Of a stretch of 17,116 nt of DNA, positions 8,576 through 17,050 are shown one piece after another. Source of the stretch: Cylindrodendrum hubeiense (Eukaryota > Ascomycota > Sordariomycetes > Hypocreales > Nectriaceae); contig JAANBB010000662.1 in the NCBI GenBank assembly GCA_014621425.1, forward strand, positions 1-17,116, given 5' to 3'. The notes under the pieces were generated by a model that made no database searches, had not been told where the DNA came from, and was given only the letters and a program-made list of their open reading frames with translations. The translations under genes and the position numbers were made by a program. Position 1 is the first letter of the stretch. Every line of letters starts with the position of its first letter.

Positions 8576-10387
8576 TCAATTTCGTTGCGCGTCAATCATC
8601 CGCTCGCCGTCACGCAGGCCACCGCTGACCAAGGCATCGCGGACGCGGTCATTCTCGGCGGCGCGAATCCGGCGGCGGGCGTCTTCGAGGCGCTCAACCC
8701 CGCGGTCGATGGTCTCGATGTGAACGGTCAGGGGAATGGCCGGGCCAGTTGTGCCCTGCAGCAGAGCAGGCTGGGCAACACGGTCACGCAAGTCTCCAAG
8801 CCCCGCCTGGATACCTTCGAGCTCGAGGATGAGGGCGCTAACCTGCGCGACGGCGGACGAGCGTTGGGCATCGACTTGGCGGAGGAGGGTGAGCTGCTGA
8901 GCGAGGCTGTTGAGGCGTGCCGAGTTTGCGCCGACGAGGGTCCAGAGGGTCCAGAGAACGGAGTCGCGGCGCTGAGCGGTGTCGGTAGACGAACGCGATG
9001 TGATGTCGTAAATAAGGGCAAGATGGTCCTCGGCCTTTGTGAGGAGACGTAGGATGGCCTGTGCCTCGAGGATAAGCGTGGCGATCCGCTCAGAAACGAG
9101 AGCTGTGTGCTCAATATACTTGTCAAGAAGGATACGCTCGTTGAACATGTGGTCGACGGTAGGCTGAAAGGGGTGAAACAGCCAGGAGGTCCAACCAACA
9201 AGAGAGGTGGAAGGTAAGATGAGATTGTCGGGAGACTCAGGGGCCAAGGTATCGATGTATCGGGAGGTCCAGCGATTGATGCTAATAACGGCGTCGACTG
9301 CAGAGCCAACATGGGTATTGAACTTTTGCAAGTCTGACGAGGTGCGACGAGCCGTGTCAACATAGCCGTCAAACTCGAGCAGGAGCTCGTCGCGGGCCTG
9401 TAGATCGCTATGTCGAACAAGGCTCCGCAGGTCGCGGATCGCTGTCTCAGAACGTTTCATCTCAAATGGCAGCGAGACGCCGTCGGCGCTCTTCTCCAGG
9501 ACCTGTTCAAACTGCGCCTGCACAGTCATGAGATCATCGAACTCAACCGGCGCTGGAGGTTGACCACTAGGGTCGGTGATTATGGTGTCCCTAGACGGGC
9601 AGAAAGGTATGTTTAAGAAAGTAACCCCGGGGAGGCGACATAGCGGGGAAAGGGAAGCTGATAATGACCGGGTGGCCATGTTTTGAGCGATGATGATGCC
9701 GCCAAAGGAGAGGTAAATAGCCAGGAGGATGGCGAGAGGCCGTTGGGCATAACGCAAGGCGAGGGTGATGACGCCGAAAATCCAGGAGAAAATTGCAAAG
9801 ATGGCGGCAGGGACAGACTCGGAAAGTCGGTCCTGGAGTGTTGTACGCCGCTGACGAGACCCTCGGTCATGATGGCCGCTGTCTTGCTCGTCGTATCGCC
9901 TCCGGCCAGTCCTCTGCTTAGAAGGACTCCCGAGCGAAACATTTCCTCGTCTCCTCACGGCGCTGCCATCATCTCCGCCGCCAAACCCAATGCCTAGACC
10001 CCTTATCGTGCGCGTGCTGCCCGTCCCCTCGCTGTTGATATCAACACGGGGCATTCGAAACTCTGGGTCGGGCGTGCGGAAGGCGCTGTTGCCGCTGGCA
10101 CTGACGTTGATTCCCGAGAGGCTAGGGCGAAAGGGCTCGCGCAAGATGACCTGCTCGTCGTCCGGATGGGCAGCGAAGTCCCGGATGCTGTCCTGCGAGT
10201 TGAAGCTCAGCCCGTCCTGGGAGAAGGGCTGCGTGGGCAGGCCGGTCGAGTCCGAAGAGGGTGGTACAAGCGGGGAGTCGTCGAGGGACGGCAGGATGTT
10301 TGTGTCAAAGGAGTCGTTTTCGCCTTCAACCATGCGCCACGAGTCCTCAGCACGGTATTGGCGGCGGCGCGGCGACGTTGGCGACAT
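8576..10387 (-). CDS. Conserved-looking membrane protein with helical C-terminal half, function unknown
   Basis: A single uninterrupted frame encodes 603 residues beginning MSPTSPRRRQYRAEDSW. The ATG at 10387 is the first in frame; further upstream the frame opens only with TTG. Residues 1-180 are polar, Ser/Asp/Gly/Arg-rich and probably disordered. Two hydrophobic segments follow at about 193-212 (AAIFAIFSWIFGVITLAL) and 217-236 (LAILLAIYLSFGGIIIAQ), separated by a short basic linker. A small Cys-containing loop (CRLPGVTFLNIPFCPS) comes next. The last 300 residues are long amphipathic helices with likely coiled coils, ending with ETIDRGVERLEDARRRIRAAEND. The arrangement suggests a protein anchored in an internal membrane, such as the ER or nuclear envelope, with a large helical domain. 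I recognise no family and assign no function. The length of the frame and its domain-like organisation support a real gene. Confidence 0.85.
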   Translation of the reverse strand: MSPTSPRRRQYRAEDSWRMVEGENDSFDTNILPSLDDSPLVPPSSDSTGLPTQPFSQDGLSFNSQDSIRDFAAHPDDEQVILREPFRPSLSGINVSASGNSAFRTPDPEFRMPRVDINSEGTGSTRTIRGLGIGFGGGDDGSAVRRRGNVSLGSPSKQRTGRRRYDEQDSGHHDRGSRQRRTTLQDRLSESVPAAIFAIFSWIFGVITLALRYAQRPLAILLAIYLSFGGIIIAQNMATRSLSASLSPLCRLPGVTFLNIPFCPSRDTIITDPSGQPPAPVEFDDLMTVQAQFEQVLEKSADGVSLPFEMKRSETAIRDLRSLVRHSDLQARDELLLEFDGYVDTARRTSSDLQKFNTHVGSAVDAVISINRWTSRYIDTLAPESPDNLILPSTSLVGWTSWLFHPFQPTVDHMFNERILLDKYIEHTALVSERIATLILEAQAILRLLTKAEDHLALIYDITSRSSTDTAQRRDSVLWTLWTLVGANSARLNSLAQQLTLLRQVDAQRSSAVAQVSALILELEGIQAGLGDLRDRVAQPALLQGTTGPAIPLTVHIETIDRGVERLEDARRRIRAAENDRVRDALVSGGLRDGERMIDAQRN

Positions 10388-10432
10388 GACGTTCGTCTCG
10401 CCAACAGCCACAAGGAAGCGAGCTTGAGAACG

Positions 10433-10469
10433 GTCGCAATGGTGTCGCAATGGTGTCGCGTCGCGTCGC
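10433..10469. repeat. GTCGCAATGGT x2 plus GTCGC x3 in the leader of the membrane protein gene
   Basis: The 11-mer GTCGCAATGGT occurs twice (10433-10443, 10444-10454) and is followed directly by three GTCGC pentamers (10455-10469). The block lies 46-82 bp upstream of the minus-strand ATG at 10387, so it is probably in the promoter or 5' untranslated region. Confidence 0.75.
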
Positions 10470-10470
10470 G

Positions 10471-10518
10471 TTACGTCGTGGTGGCAAAAGACGAAGTTGA
10501 CAGGACGGAGCTCCGCAT
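10471..10518 (-). promoter_or_regulatory. Possible 15-codon upstream ORF of the membrane protein gene
   Basis: On the minus strand an ATG at 10518-10516 opens a short frame, MRSSVLSTSSFATTT, ending in TAA at 10473-10471, about 84 bp before the main ATG. If the transcript starts upstream of 10518, this short frame would be met first and could lower translation. The transcript start is unknown, so this is an inference. Confidence 0.35.
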
Positions 10519-11573
10519 CGATTGAGTTCTGAGATGCGGATCCGGTTGATGCCTGGGGGGCGTTGTGTTATATAGTAGCCAGATGGGTGGATGCCGGCGG
10601 GGATGGCTGAAATGCCGGACCGGGGTTGCTGGTAGGTATTCACGGTCTTGGAGATTCCGCACGAACGTGTGAGTCACCGGCGCTGTGCAGTTCACAATAG
10701 GCGGTTTCCAGGGCGTGCAGGGCGCATCACAGAGTCGCAAGGCAGCCAGAAGCAGAAGGGTGTGTGCACTGGGGGTGCCTGGGCGCGTTGTCGAGTTGGG
10801 ATGGCGCTTGTGGTTGTTGACTTGAGATGATGTAGGCGGCGAGTTTGGATGGAGCCGCTGGCCGGAGCGGGTGGGGGTAGAGGGGCCTAGGGCCCACTGG
10901 CAGCGGGTCTCGCGGGCCCCTGCATAGCGCTTTAGGGAGTCTAGGCGGCCAATGGCGGATGAAGCGCGCTAGCACCCGCTACGGCCCAGTGTGACCTGGG
11001 CGCGTGAACACCTTCACTCGGCACCAAGACGACGGTACAGGGTAATGACGGGTTCTGGAGTCGCCGCACAGCGTGCTTATCAGCAACACTCGCTCCTGGT
11101 TGCCCGTCTTAATCTACGGGATGCCTGCCCACCACGTGGATCCCATGCTGATGACATTCTTCTTCTCCTCTTCTCTTCTTCTTGCTTCTTCCACAGCTCG
11201 GTCATCTGAGACACTTAAAGGGTGCCATCAAGCCCGCTCTGCACTACTTACGTGGTACACCATCTTATTGAGAGTCTTAGTTAAGATGTGCTGCAACCAC
11301 CACCACGATGAAGGACTCGATGACGCACCCAGTCCAAATAACACACGAATAAAAATAAACTACTGCTATCTGCTATCTGTCATCTGCTATCTGCCTCAAC
11401 GCTCACCTCACAGTGTCTAATGGCTCAAACCATGCCTCAACGCCGTGCTCTAATGAATGGCCTGCAACCATTACGGCACTAATCTCAACCGCCCTTCAAA
11501 TCTATGACACCTTCACCTTTTCCCAGGGATGATACCCTTCTTACTGGTAACTAAATGAGCCTCCCCCCGCTCG
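10519..11573. other. Intergenic region: promoter side of the membrane protein gene, 3' side of the Zn2Cys6 gene
   Basis: Both flanking genes are on the minus strand, so this region joins the 3' end of the transcription factor gene to the upstream DNA of the membrane protein gene. It contains CCACGTGG at 11132-11139, a CTT-rich tract at 11157-11192 and a heptamer repeat at 11364-11391. No convincing gene was seen. Confidence 0.55.
11364..11391. repeat. Four tandem TGCTATC heptamers
   Basis: The units TGCTATC, TGCTATC, TGTCATC and TGCTATC run head to tail; the third differs at two positions. The array lies about 185-210 bp beyond the stop codon of the Zn2Cys6 gene, in probable 3' flanking DNA. 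Confidence 0.75.
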
Positions 11574-13552
11574 CTACATCCATTGTCCCTCGATCTTCAC
11601 CGGTCCCGGCCCTGGTCTCAGCATCTGTCCACCCCACGTATTCATCTGCTCTATCGACATCGGTGGTACAAAGTTGAATCCCTCTTCCTCATATAGTTTC
11701 GAAGGCACAAGCCAATCAATTGTCCGCTCCCAGCCGCCGTGTTCTCCACCCTCTTGCTCACCACCCTCTTGCTCCTCGACGTGCGTTGCCCCCTCGAGCG
11801 CCTCGATGATGTCTTCCGACACCGCCTTTGCGATTGGCCAGAACTCCCCTGCCTTGCGAAGGACATTCGCTAGGAGCATGATCTTGTCTCTCAGAGTGGG
11901 CGTTTTGATACCGCCATAGAGGTATGCGTCCAGTAGAGGCATTGCTGCCCTCTCAAGCCCCAACGTGCAGGACGGCGAGAATTTCTCTGGTGGTAGGTGG
12001 GACTTGAACAGCCCTACCAGGGCTAACGACCCCTGGAGTGCCGTCGATCCGTACATCCACGGATGCGATTTCGTGGTCACGCTGGACGGGAACAGGGATG
12101 ACGGCTGGAAGATGGGTCCGTTTCTAACCAGGTCAGGAACTCGGAACTGCACCCCGGCACCGTGAAGGTGGAGTTGGATTCGGATCCGGAGCCTGCAACT
12201 CTCGAGTTAGTTTTTAGCCGATGGGACTCTAACATTCCTTGACTTACCCGTGAGCTATTCCTAGCTATACAACCATGTCAGTCTCAGCATCATGTCACTA
12301 GTAGCAAGCTGGCTTACCGCGTGATATAGTATCATGTCGACTGCTCCTTCGGGATCAACTAGCTCCTTCTTCCACTGCGGCAGCTGCAGTAGCCATGACA
12401 CAATCCGGGAGTCTGCCCTATCGATGGCCTCTGAGTCTGCCCCGAAGCCCACGTTGAGGAGTGGCACCACGCTCTCACCGCTAATCCGAATCAAATCGGC
12501 GAGGTATGCCCACGAGGAATAGTCCCGCGAGGTACCTTGTTGACGGAATTCCTTGAGAGACACGGGTGTTGGGATATCCTAATCGAACGTTAATAAGGGG
12601 GTAACAAATAGAGGCTGATTCAACTCACTTCAGCCTGATACTCCCATTCCTCACAAGGCAGCTCCGTTGTTGCAGTTGTACAGTACAGCTGGAAGTGACC
12701 TAGGTGCTCTCGTACCGTCCGCAGGGACCCGTGCAGATACAATGCCCAGTATGTTCTTCGGTAAGATTCGGCCAGGACAGGGTCGTCTTCCGCATCAGCG
12801 AAGCTCTTGTTCTGAAGCCCCAGCTCCAACGCCATTTCAAGTGCCTTCTGGAACCAAGACCCACAGAGATCGACGTGTCCCTCCCCTAATGCTGCGATGC
12901 AGATGCACAACAACGCTTGAACAGTCCAGACTGTTGTCTCTAACGGGCCCGATGCCATGTCATATGCTCTGTCACGGAGCTGAGCGATATCTATGTTGTT
13001 GGTATAAATCGATCCAACGTATAGCATCATTGCCATCATGAAGCTGAACTCCTCCGATTGAGCCTCGATGAGGCGGCCCATCATTTTCTTGGGCGGCAGC
13101 CAAGGATGTGAGTCGTGGAAATAGAGGTAATAAAGATCGAACAAGTATTTGATTGACGCTATTCGAGATTCGGGACCTGCCATCCAACCTCCAGGAAGTG
13201 GCTTGGTAACCTTTACTGGTATGTTGAGGCCCGCGAAATCTGGAGATGGTGTAGTATTATCGGAGGGTGCGTATGTGTCTCCCATGGGAGCATCGTCTTC
13301 ATCTCTCATCATGTTCCGCCTCTTCTGGCCTCGAATCCCGCGGCGTGATTTCGCATAGAAGCAGGCTTTTGCCTCGAGCCGACAGCGCACACAGGCCGGC
13401 AGGCCGCCATCGCATTTGACATGTTTGGATCGGCAAGGAACGCAAGCCAAGGAGGCCCTGAGCGTGGCTCGAGAACGAACTGCCCCGGCACGCGGCAGAC
13501 CTACGTTTGACTGGGATCGTAAAACACCGTAGTTTTCAGATGGCTCGCTCAT
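11574..13552 (-). CDS. Zn(II)2Cys6 fungal transcription factor, four exons
   Basis: This is a nuclear DNA-binding regulator of the fungal binuclear zinc cluster class. The model joins 13552-12629, 12578-12318, 12264-12248 and 12192-11574 (minus strand), giving 606 residues. The zinc cluster has C37, C40, C47, C54, C57 and C64 (C-x2-C-x6-C-x6-C-x2-C-x6-C), with the usual basic residues (CRSKHVKC), then RRGIRGQKRRN as a likely nuclear signal. From about residue 115 an all-helical middle homology region follows (YLFDLYYLYFHDSHPWLPPKK, then TVWTVQALLCICIAALGEGH). The introns are 12579-12628, 12265-12317 and 12193-12247, with donors GTGAGT, GTAAGC and GTAAGT; the last carries CTAAC. They restore HALGIAHGLRIRIQLHLHGAG across three exons. 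The C-terminal region has an acidic Glu/Gly repeat. ATG 13552 starts MSEPSENYG; frame upstream of it lacks domain character. The targets are unknown and no metabolic cluster adjoins it. Confidence 0.9.
11746..11775 (-). repeat. 15-bp tandem repeat encoding EQEGG units in the transcription factor
   Basis: Two near-identical 15-bp copies (11746-11760 and 11761-11775) lie inside the last exon and encode the acidic EQEGGEQEGGE stretch. The copy number can change without shifting the frame. Confidence 0.75.
12193..12317 (-). other. Two short introns flanking a 17-nt exon in the Zn2Cys6 gene
   Basis: The first intron (12317-12265, 53 nt) begins GTAAGC and ends TATAG. The exon CTAGGAATAGCTCACGG occupies 12264-12248. 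The second intron (12247-12193, 55 nt) begins GTAAGT, has CTAAC and ends TTGCAG. Without both splices the frame stops. With them it reads LGIAHGLRIRIQLHLHGAG. Confidence 0.75.
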
Positions 13553-14992
13553 GATGTTGCAGAGACAAAGATTCGTGAGGGTGAGGGGTGAGGACGCAGT
13601 GCGGCCAGCGAACCTTGACCTGTTCAACGGCGTGAAAAGAGCACAAATATGGCGGACCAAAGGCGGAAAGCTATTCTGGCCGGTAGAGAGAACGTACCTT
13701 GTAAATACCACCGCAATGAAAAGAACAAATTTATGCAAGGAATGGAACCAACGGCTCTGTAGCGCCAGCCTTGTTGGGTTAAATGCTGGTGGCCAAGCCG
13801 TCTGCACGCGCAGCACAGGCCGTGATCACCAGGACCGGGAGCTTTCTTGGCTGGCGCTTTGATTGGGAGGAGGGACTGCACTGGTTGAGAGGCTTGCATA
13901 TAGAAACCTAGAACAATGCCGGAATATTGGCTCCGGATGAGTGTTGGTTGATCCGGTATGGAGTGGCTTGGATTTGGGTTCCTAGAAGAAGTTTGGGGGC
14001 CTGATCCGTCTAAACCCACAATCGAATCCTCTAGTTCTAGAGCCAGAACGAAGTCGAAATTCAAGAGCCCCAGGACTTTCAGGGCTACTTCATCCGAAAG
14101 CCGTTCGTGGCAGGTGGTAGGGCTGATGAGGACTGACTACCATCTCACGATCTAACGGGGCCTTCCTAGCGTGCGGTGTTGGTGGACATGTGTTCAACGT
14201 CTCCCGGAAGCCTAAAAAGGTACGTAATACGACAGCCTGTGCAAAAATTATTGCCAGGCTTTTTAAGGGGATGATCTTGCTTCTAGGACGCCTCGAGAGT
14301 CTCGATCGACGAGCTGTCGCACATTGTGCAACATCATCCAAGGACCGCACCTTGTGGCTGCATCGGGTCGTTGCCGGGAATATGCGTTACCCAAATAAGC
14401 CTGTGTGTCTCATATCTGGTGAGTCTGAGACCATGCTTGCCTATGATACATTGAGGAGCCAGTTGGCAATCGACTATGTCATACTTGACAACGGGGCGAG
14501 CTGGGCAACCATGAGAGAAGGTGGCTTAAACACCCGCCCTCACTGGAGATCGGTGAAGCTTTCTAAGACATTACTATCGAGTCTCAGTGGCCGAGTGGGT
14601 GCAGTGTATGGTGGGCTACCGAGGTGCACTGATAGCGCGTTGGTGAAGAGTGTATTGGCGTGCAAAGAAAGATGATTGCCACACAAATGGGGAAGGTGCC
14701 AGGGGTATTGTCCTGCGCCTGTTCACTGGATCTAGCTCCCGGGTTTCTGGGTCGCTGAGAAGCCGGCAATTCAAAAGATTTGTTACCTACCTTAACTTGG
14801 CGGGTACCTCCTAGATAGAACCTCACGGCTTATTGATTTCGAGTTCAATATCAAGGTTTATACGGTTACACTCACTACGTAGTAGAGAGTTCATCAGATT
14901 GGTTGGTGGCCATTCAGGTTGGTTTGCCCCGATTTGGCAAGTGGCCCCGGCAGATTAGCGGCGCATGGCAAGCACTAACTCCCTCGATAAAA
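13553..14992. other. Divergent promoter region between the Zn2Cys6 gene and PEX2
   Basis: The two genes are transcribed away from this stretch, so it should contain both promoters. It holds a third CCGAGG at 14619-14624, an ACCTACCT-type motif at about 14786, and a perfect 10-bp palindrome ACTACGTAGT at 14874-14883. A 161-residue frame at 14190-14675 has no recognisable domain and is not annotated as a gene. Confidence 0.5.
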
Positions 14993-15015
14993 CCTCGGCA
15001 CGTGGAACACCGAGG
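14993..15015. promoter_or_regulatory. Inverted CCTCGG ... CCGAGG pair around CACGTG, upstream of PEX2
   Basis: CCTCGG lies at 14993-14998 and its reverse complement CCGAGG at 15010-15015, separated by 11 bp that begin with CACGTG (14999-15004). CCTCGG is the established recognition core of the FarA/FarB zinc-cluster regulators, which activate fatty-acid catabolism and peroxisomal genes in Aspergillus nidulans. CACGTG is the bHLH E-box core. The site is about 120-140 bp before the PEX2 ATG, a sensible place for an activator site. Binding here is an inference. Confidence 0.55.
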
Positions 15016-15119
15016 CCATAAGTCAGCACCATCGTCATGTGGCTCCGCTCAACCCCGGATTCTTCGCGCGCTCCTCACTCGCGACACTGAATACCTCAAC
15101 TTCGACTTCGACTGCGCCG

Positions 15120-15137
15120 ATGATTCCTCCCCGATGA
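15120..15137 (+). promoter_or_regulatory. Five-codon upstream ORF overlapping the PEX2 start (ATGA)
   Basis: An ATG at 15120 opens the frame MIPPR and stops at TGA 15135-15137. The PEX2 ATG is at 15134-15136, so stop and start overlap as ATGA. If the transcript includes 15120, ribosomes would translate this short frame or bypass it by leaky scanning before using the PEX2 start. Confidence 0.5.
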
Positions 15138-16459
15138 CCGACTCGAGCTTCGTCCAAGCGCAGCGCCTCGTCGCCGCCCGTCGCCAGGCCCGCGAGGCCG
15201 AGGCTGTGGCTCGCGTCGCCGCAGCTCGGCAATCTTCCCGAGCCCGCGCCAACCTCGAGCGCCTGCCCTTCCCCTTGAACCGAATCGGGTCCGCCTGGGA
15301 CACCATATCTACGAGAGAAGGCACGCGACCGGAGTTTCGAGTAGGCCAAGTCGATGCAGAGCTGTTAGATGGGGAGCTGGTGAGCATCCTGAAGGACCAG
15401 GTGTGCGAGGGGCTCAAATACTTCGGCGGCGGACATCTCCACGATGACTGGTCGGCAGAGATCATGCTGGCTCTGAGGGCCGTACTGTTCAAGCTCACCG
15501 TCTGGGATCACGACGCGACTTACGGCGCGGCTCTTCAGAACCTGCAGTTTACCGATGCGAGGGGGCATGGTCCCATCCTCACACCCCCGTCAAAGACACA
15601 AAAGTCGCTGTACGGATTGGTGACCGTCTTTGGAAACTATGCCTGGACGAGATGGGAAGACTGGCTTGTGGAACATGAAGATGGATATGACGAGCCTAGC
15701 CCCAGATTGCGACGGCTGTCACGGTTGACATCTGCCTTATCAACCTTCCACTCGGGCGCAGCATGCATCTCATTCTTGGTGTTTCTTTTCCATGGGCGAT
15801 ATCGGACCTTGCTGGATAGAATTTTGAGGATGAGGCTTGCACCGCCCACGAGCCAAGTGAGCCGCGAGGTCTCCTTTGAGTACCTGAACCGTCAACTCGT
15901 CTGGCATGCCTTTACGGAGTTCCTGCTGTTCGTGCTCCCTCTTATTGGCATACAGCGATGGAGGCGGTGGATAACCCGAACATGGCGCAAAACAAAGGAC
16001 ATTGTCAGAGCCGGACCGCAAGATGGAGATAAGGCGAATGGCGAATATGGATTTCTTCCCGAGAGGACATGTGCCATCTGCTACCAGGATCAAAACGACA
16101 ACGCCTCGACCGAGACGGAAATTATGGCCGCAGCGGCATCCAGTGGCGTAATCGGCTCGGCACAGACAGACATCACCAATCCATACGAGACCATACCCTG
16201 CGGATGTATTTATTGCTTTGTTTGTTTGGCAACGCGCTTGGAGAGAGAGGAAGGAGAGGGCTGGACGTGTTTGCGGTGTGGTGAGCACGTCAAGGAGTGC
16301 AAGCCTTGGAGTGGAGATGTGCTAGAGCCATCAGGAAAGTCGTCGTCGGCTAAGACGGTGGCCTTTTCAGATGATGTTGTCGCCAGTGGAGTGTTGGTAG
16401 ATGATAAGGACGAGGCGTCATTGGTAGAGACACTGAGTACTACCGACTCGGACTCATGA
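15134..16459 (+). CDS. PEX2: Peroxisome biogenesis factor 2, RING E3 ubiquitin ligase
   Basis: PEX2 acts in the peroxisomal membrane with PEX10 and PEX12. This RING complex ubiquitinates the import receptor PEX5 so that it can be recycled. The intronless frame gives 441 residues starting MTDSSFVQAQRLVAARRQAR; the ATG at 15134 is the first in frame. Residues 5-40 are a basic, Arg/Ala-rich helix. The Pex2/Pex12 N-terminal domain runs from about 43 (PFPLNRIGSAWD) to 275, with membrane segments including about 201-220 (ISFLVFLFHG) and 258-275 (EFLLFVLPLIGIQ). The RING lies at 313-382 with C313, C316, C356, C358, C361, C364, C379 and C382. The position usually His is Cys358 (CGCIYCFVC), and the loop before it is long. 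A Ser/Asp-rich tail of about 50 residues follows. Filamentous-fungal PEX2 proteins are often somewhat longer, but nothing looks truncated. Upstream CCTCGG motifs fit fatty-acid control. Confidence 0.93.
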   Translation: MTDSSFVQAQRLVAARRQAREAEAVARVAAARQSSRARANLERLPFPLNRIGSAWDTISTREGTRPEFRVGQVDAELLDGELVSILKDQVCEGLKYFGGGHLHDDWSAEIMLALRAVLFKLTVWDHDATYGAALQNLQFTDARGHGPILTPPSKTQKSLYGLVTVFGNYAWTRWEDWLVEHEDGYDEPSPRLRRLSRLTSALSTFHSGAACISFLVFLFHGRYRTLLDRILRMRLAPPTSQVSREVSFEYLNRQLVWHAFTEFLLFVLPLIGIQRWRRWITRTWRKTKDIVRAGPQDGDKANGEYGFLPERTCAICYQDQNDNASTETEIMAAAASSGVIGSAQTDITNPYETIPCGCIYCFVCLATRLEREEGEGWTCLRCGEHVKECKPWSGDVLEPSGKSSSAKTVAFSDDVVASGVLVDDKDEASLVETLSTTDSDS

Positions 16460-17050
16460 TCAACCGGGGATGCAGATAATAGGGACCACTGACATGATAG
16501 ATGACCTGGCTGAGTCCAATTGTATACATACGCCTAAAAATTATTATTTTGTACAACACATCCAATGGAAAGGAAATCTGCTGACTGAAATGTGAAAGTA
16601 TCTCACTTATCGCACCGGTTGAAGTACACGGTCCTCATGACCCGCCTGTCTTATTTTGAAGTCATGAGGTGATTTGACCTGTCGGCTCACGCACCCCACT
16701 ATAACGGTAGTGGCTAGTGGAGGCAATGCCCCTGTTCTACGATCCGGGGACCCAGCTCCAGGGAGCTTTGCGGTGGGCAGCCGCTCATGTCATCAGCCGC
16801 GATAGGCACGACGCCTGCGAAACGTCAGTGCGGTTGGACCCCCAACCTCCATCCCGCGATAACAGAACATCATCAATCCCAAGACCAATTCGCAACCGCA
16901 CCGTGCAGCTCGATACCGACGCGCTGCTCCCGAAAGACGGACGCCTATACCACGATACTCACTTCCCGACCGATGTAGTACCCGTCGCCTCGCATCGTCC
17001 TACAGCCGATTTCCTCCCCCAACCCTCCCGCTTCCCGGTTTACACGTCCC
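16460..17050. other. Intergenic region between PEX2 and the next plus-strand gene
   Basis: The first part is presumably the PEX2 3' untranslated region; it is A/T-rich at about 16535-16555 (TAAAAATTATTATTTTG). The part after about 16990 is C/T-rich and fits the leader of the gene starting at 17051. The 63-residue frame at 16787-16978 shows no domain and is not called. Confidence 0.55.

Noticed and set aside
8585..9052. 155-residue plus-strand frame opposite the membrane protein gene
   Set aside because: It is an antisense shadow of the long minus-strand coding frame.
8728..9420. 230-residue minus-strand frame in another phase inside the membrane protein gene
   Set aside because: It is Ser/Pro-rich out-of-phase reading of the real 603-residue frame.
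10388..10450. 21-residue upstream extension of the membrane protein frame
   Set aside because: It begins with TTG rather than ATG and translates part of the leader repeat.
11157..11205. CTT-rich tract ending in CACAG, resembling a 3' splice site on the plus strand
   Set aside because: No plus-strand coding frame is seen on either side; it is more likely a simple pyrimidine tract.
14587..14670. tRNA-like start (GTGGCCGAGTGGGT) resembling the D-arm of Leu/Ser tRNAs
   Set aside because: No T-loop GGTTCGA sequence or matching acceptor stem follows within the expected distance.
14190..14675. 161-residue plus-strand frame in the divergent promoter region
   Set aside because: It opens at a non-ATG codon, shows no recognisable domain, and overlaps likely promoter DNA. 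A species-specific gene cannot be excluded without expression data.
14903..15133. N-terminal extension of PEX2 upstream of its first ATG
   Set aside because: The extension opens with TTG, contains no ATG, and covers the CCTCGG promoter element. The residues before MTDSS lack PEX2-like character.
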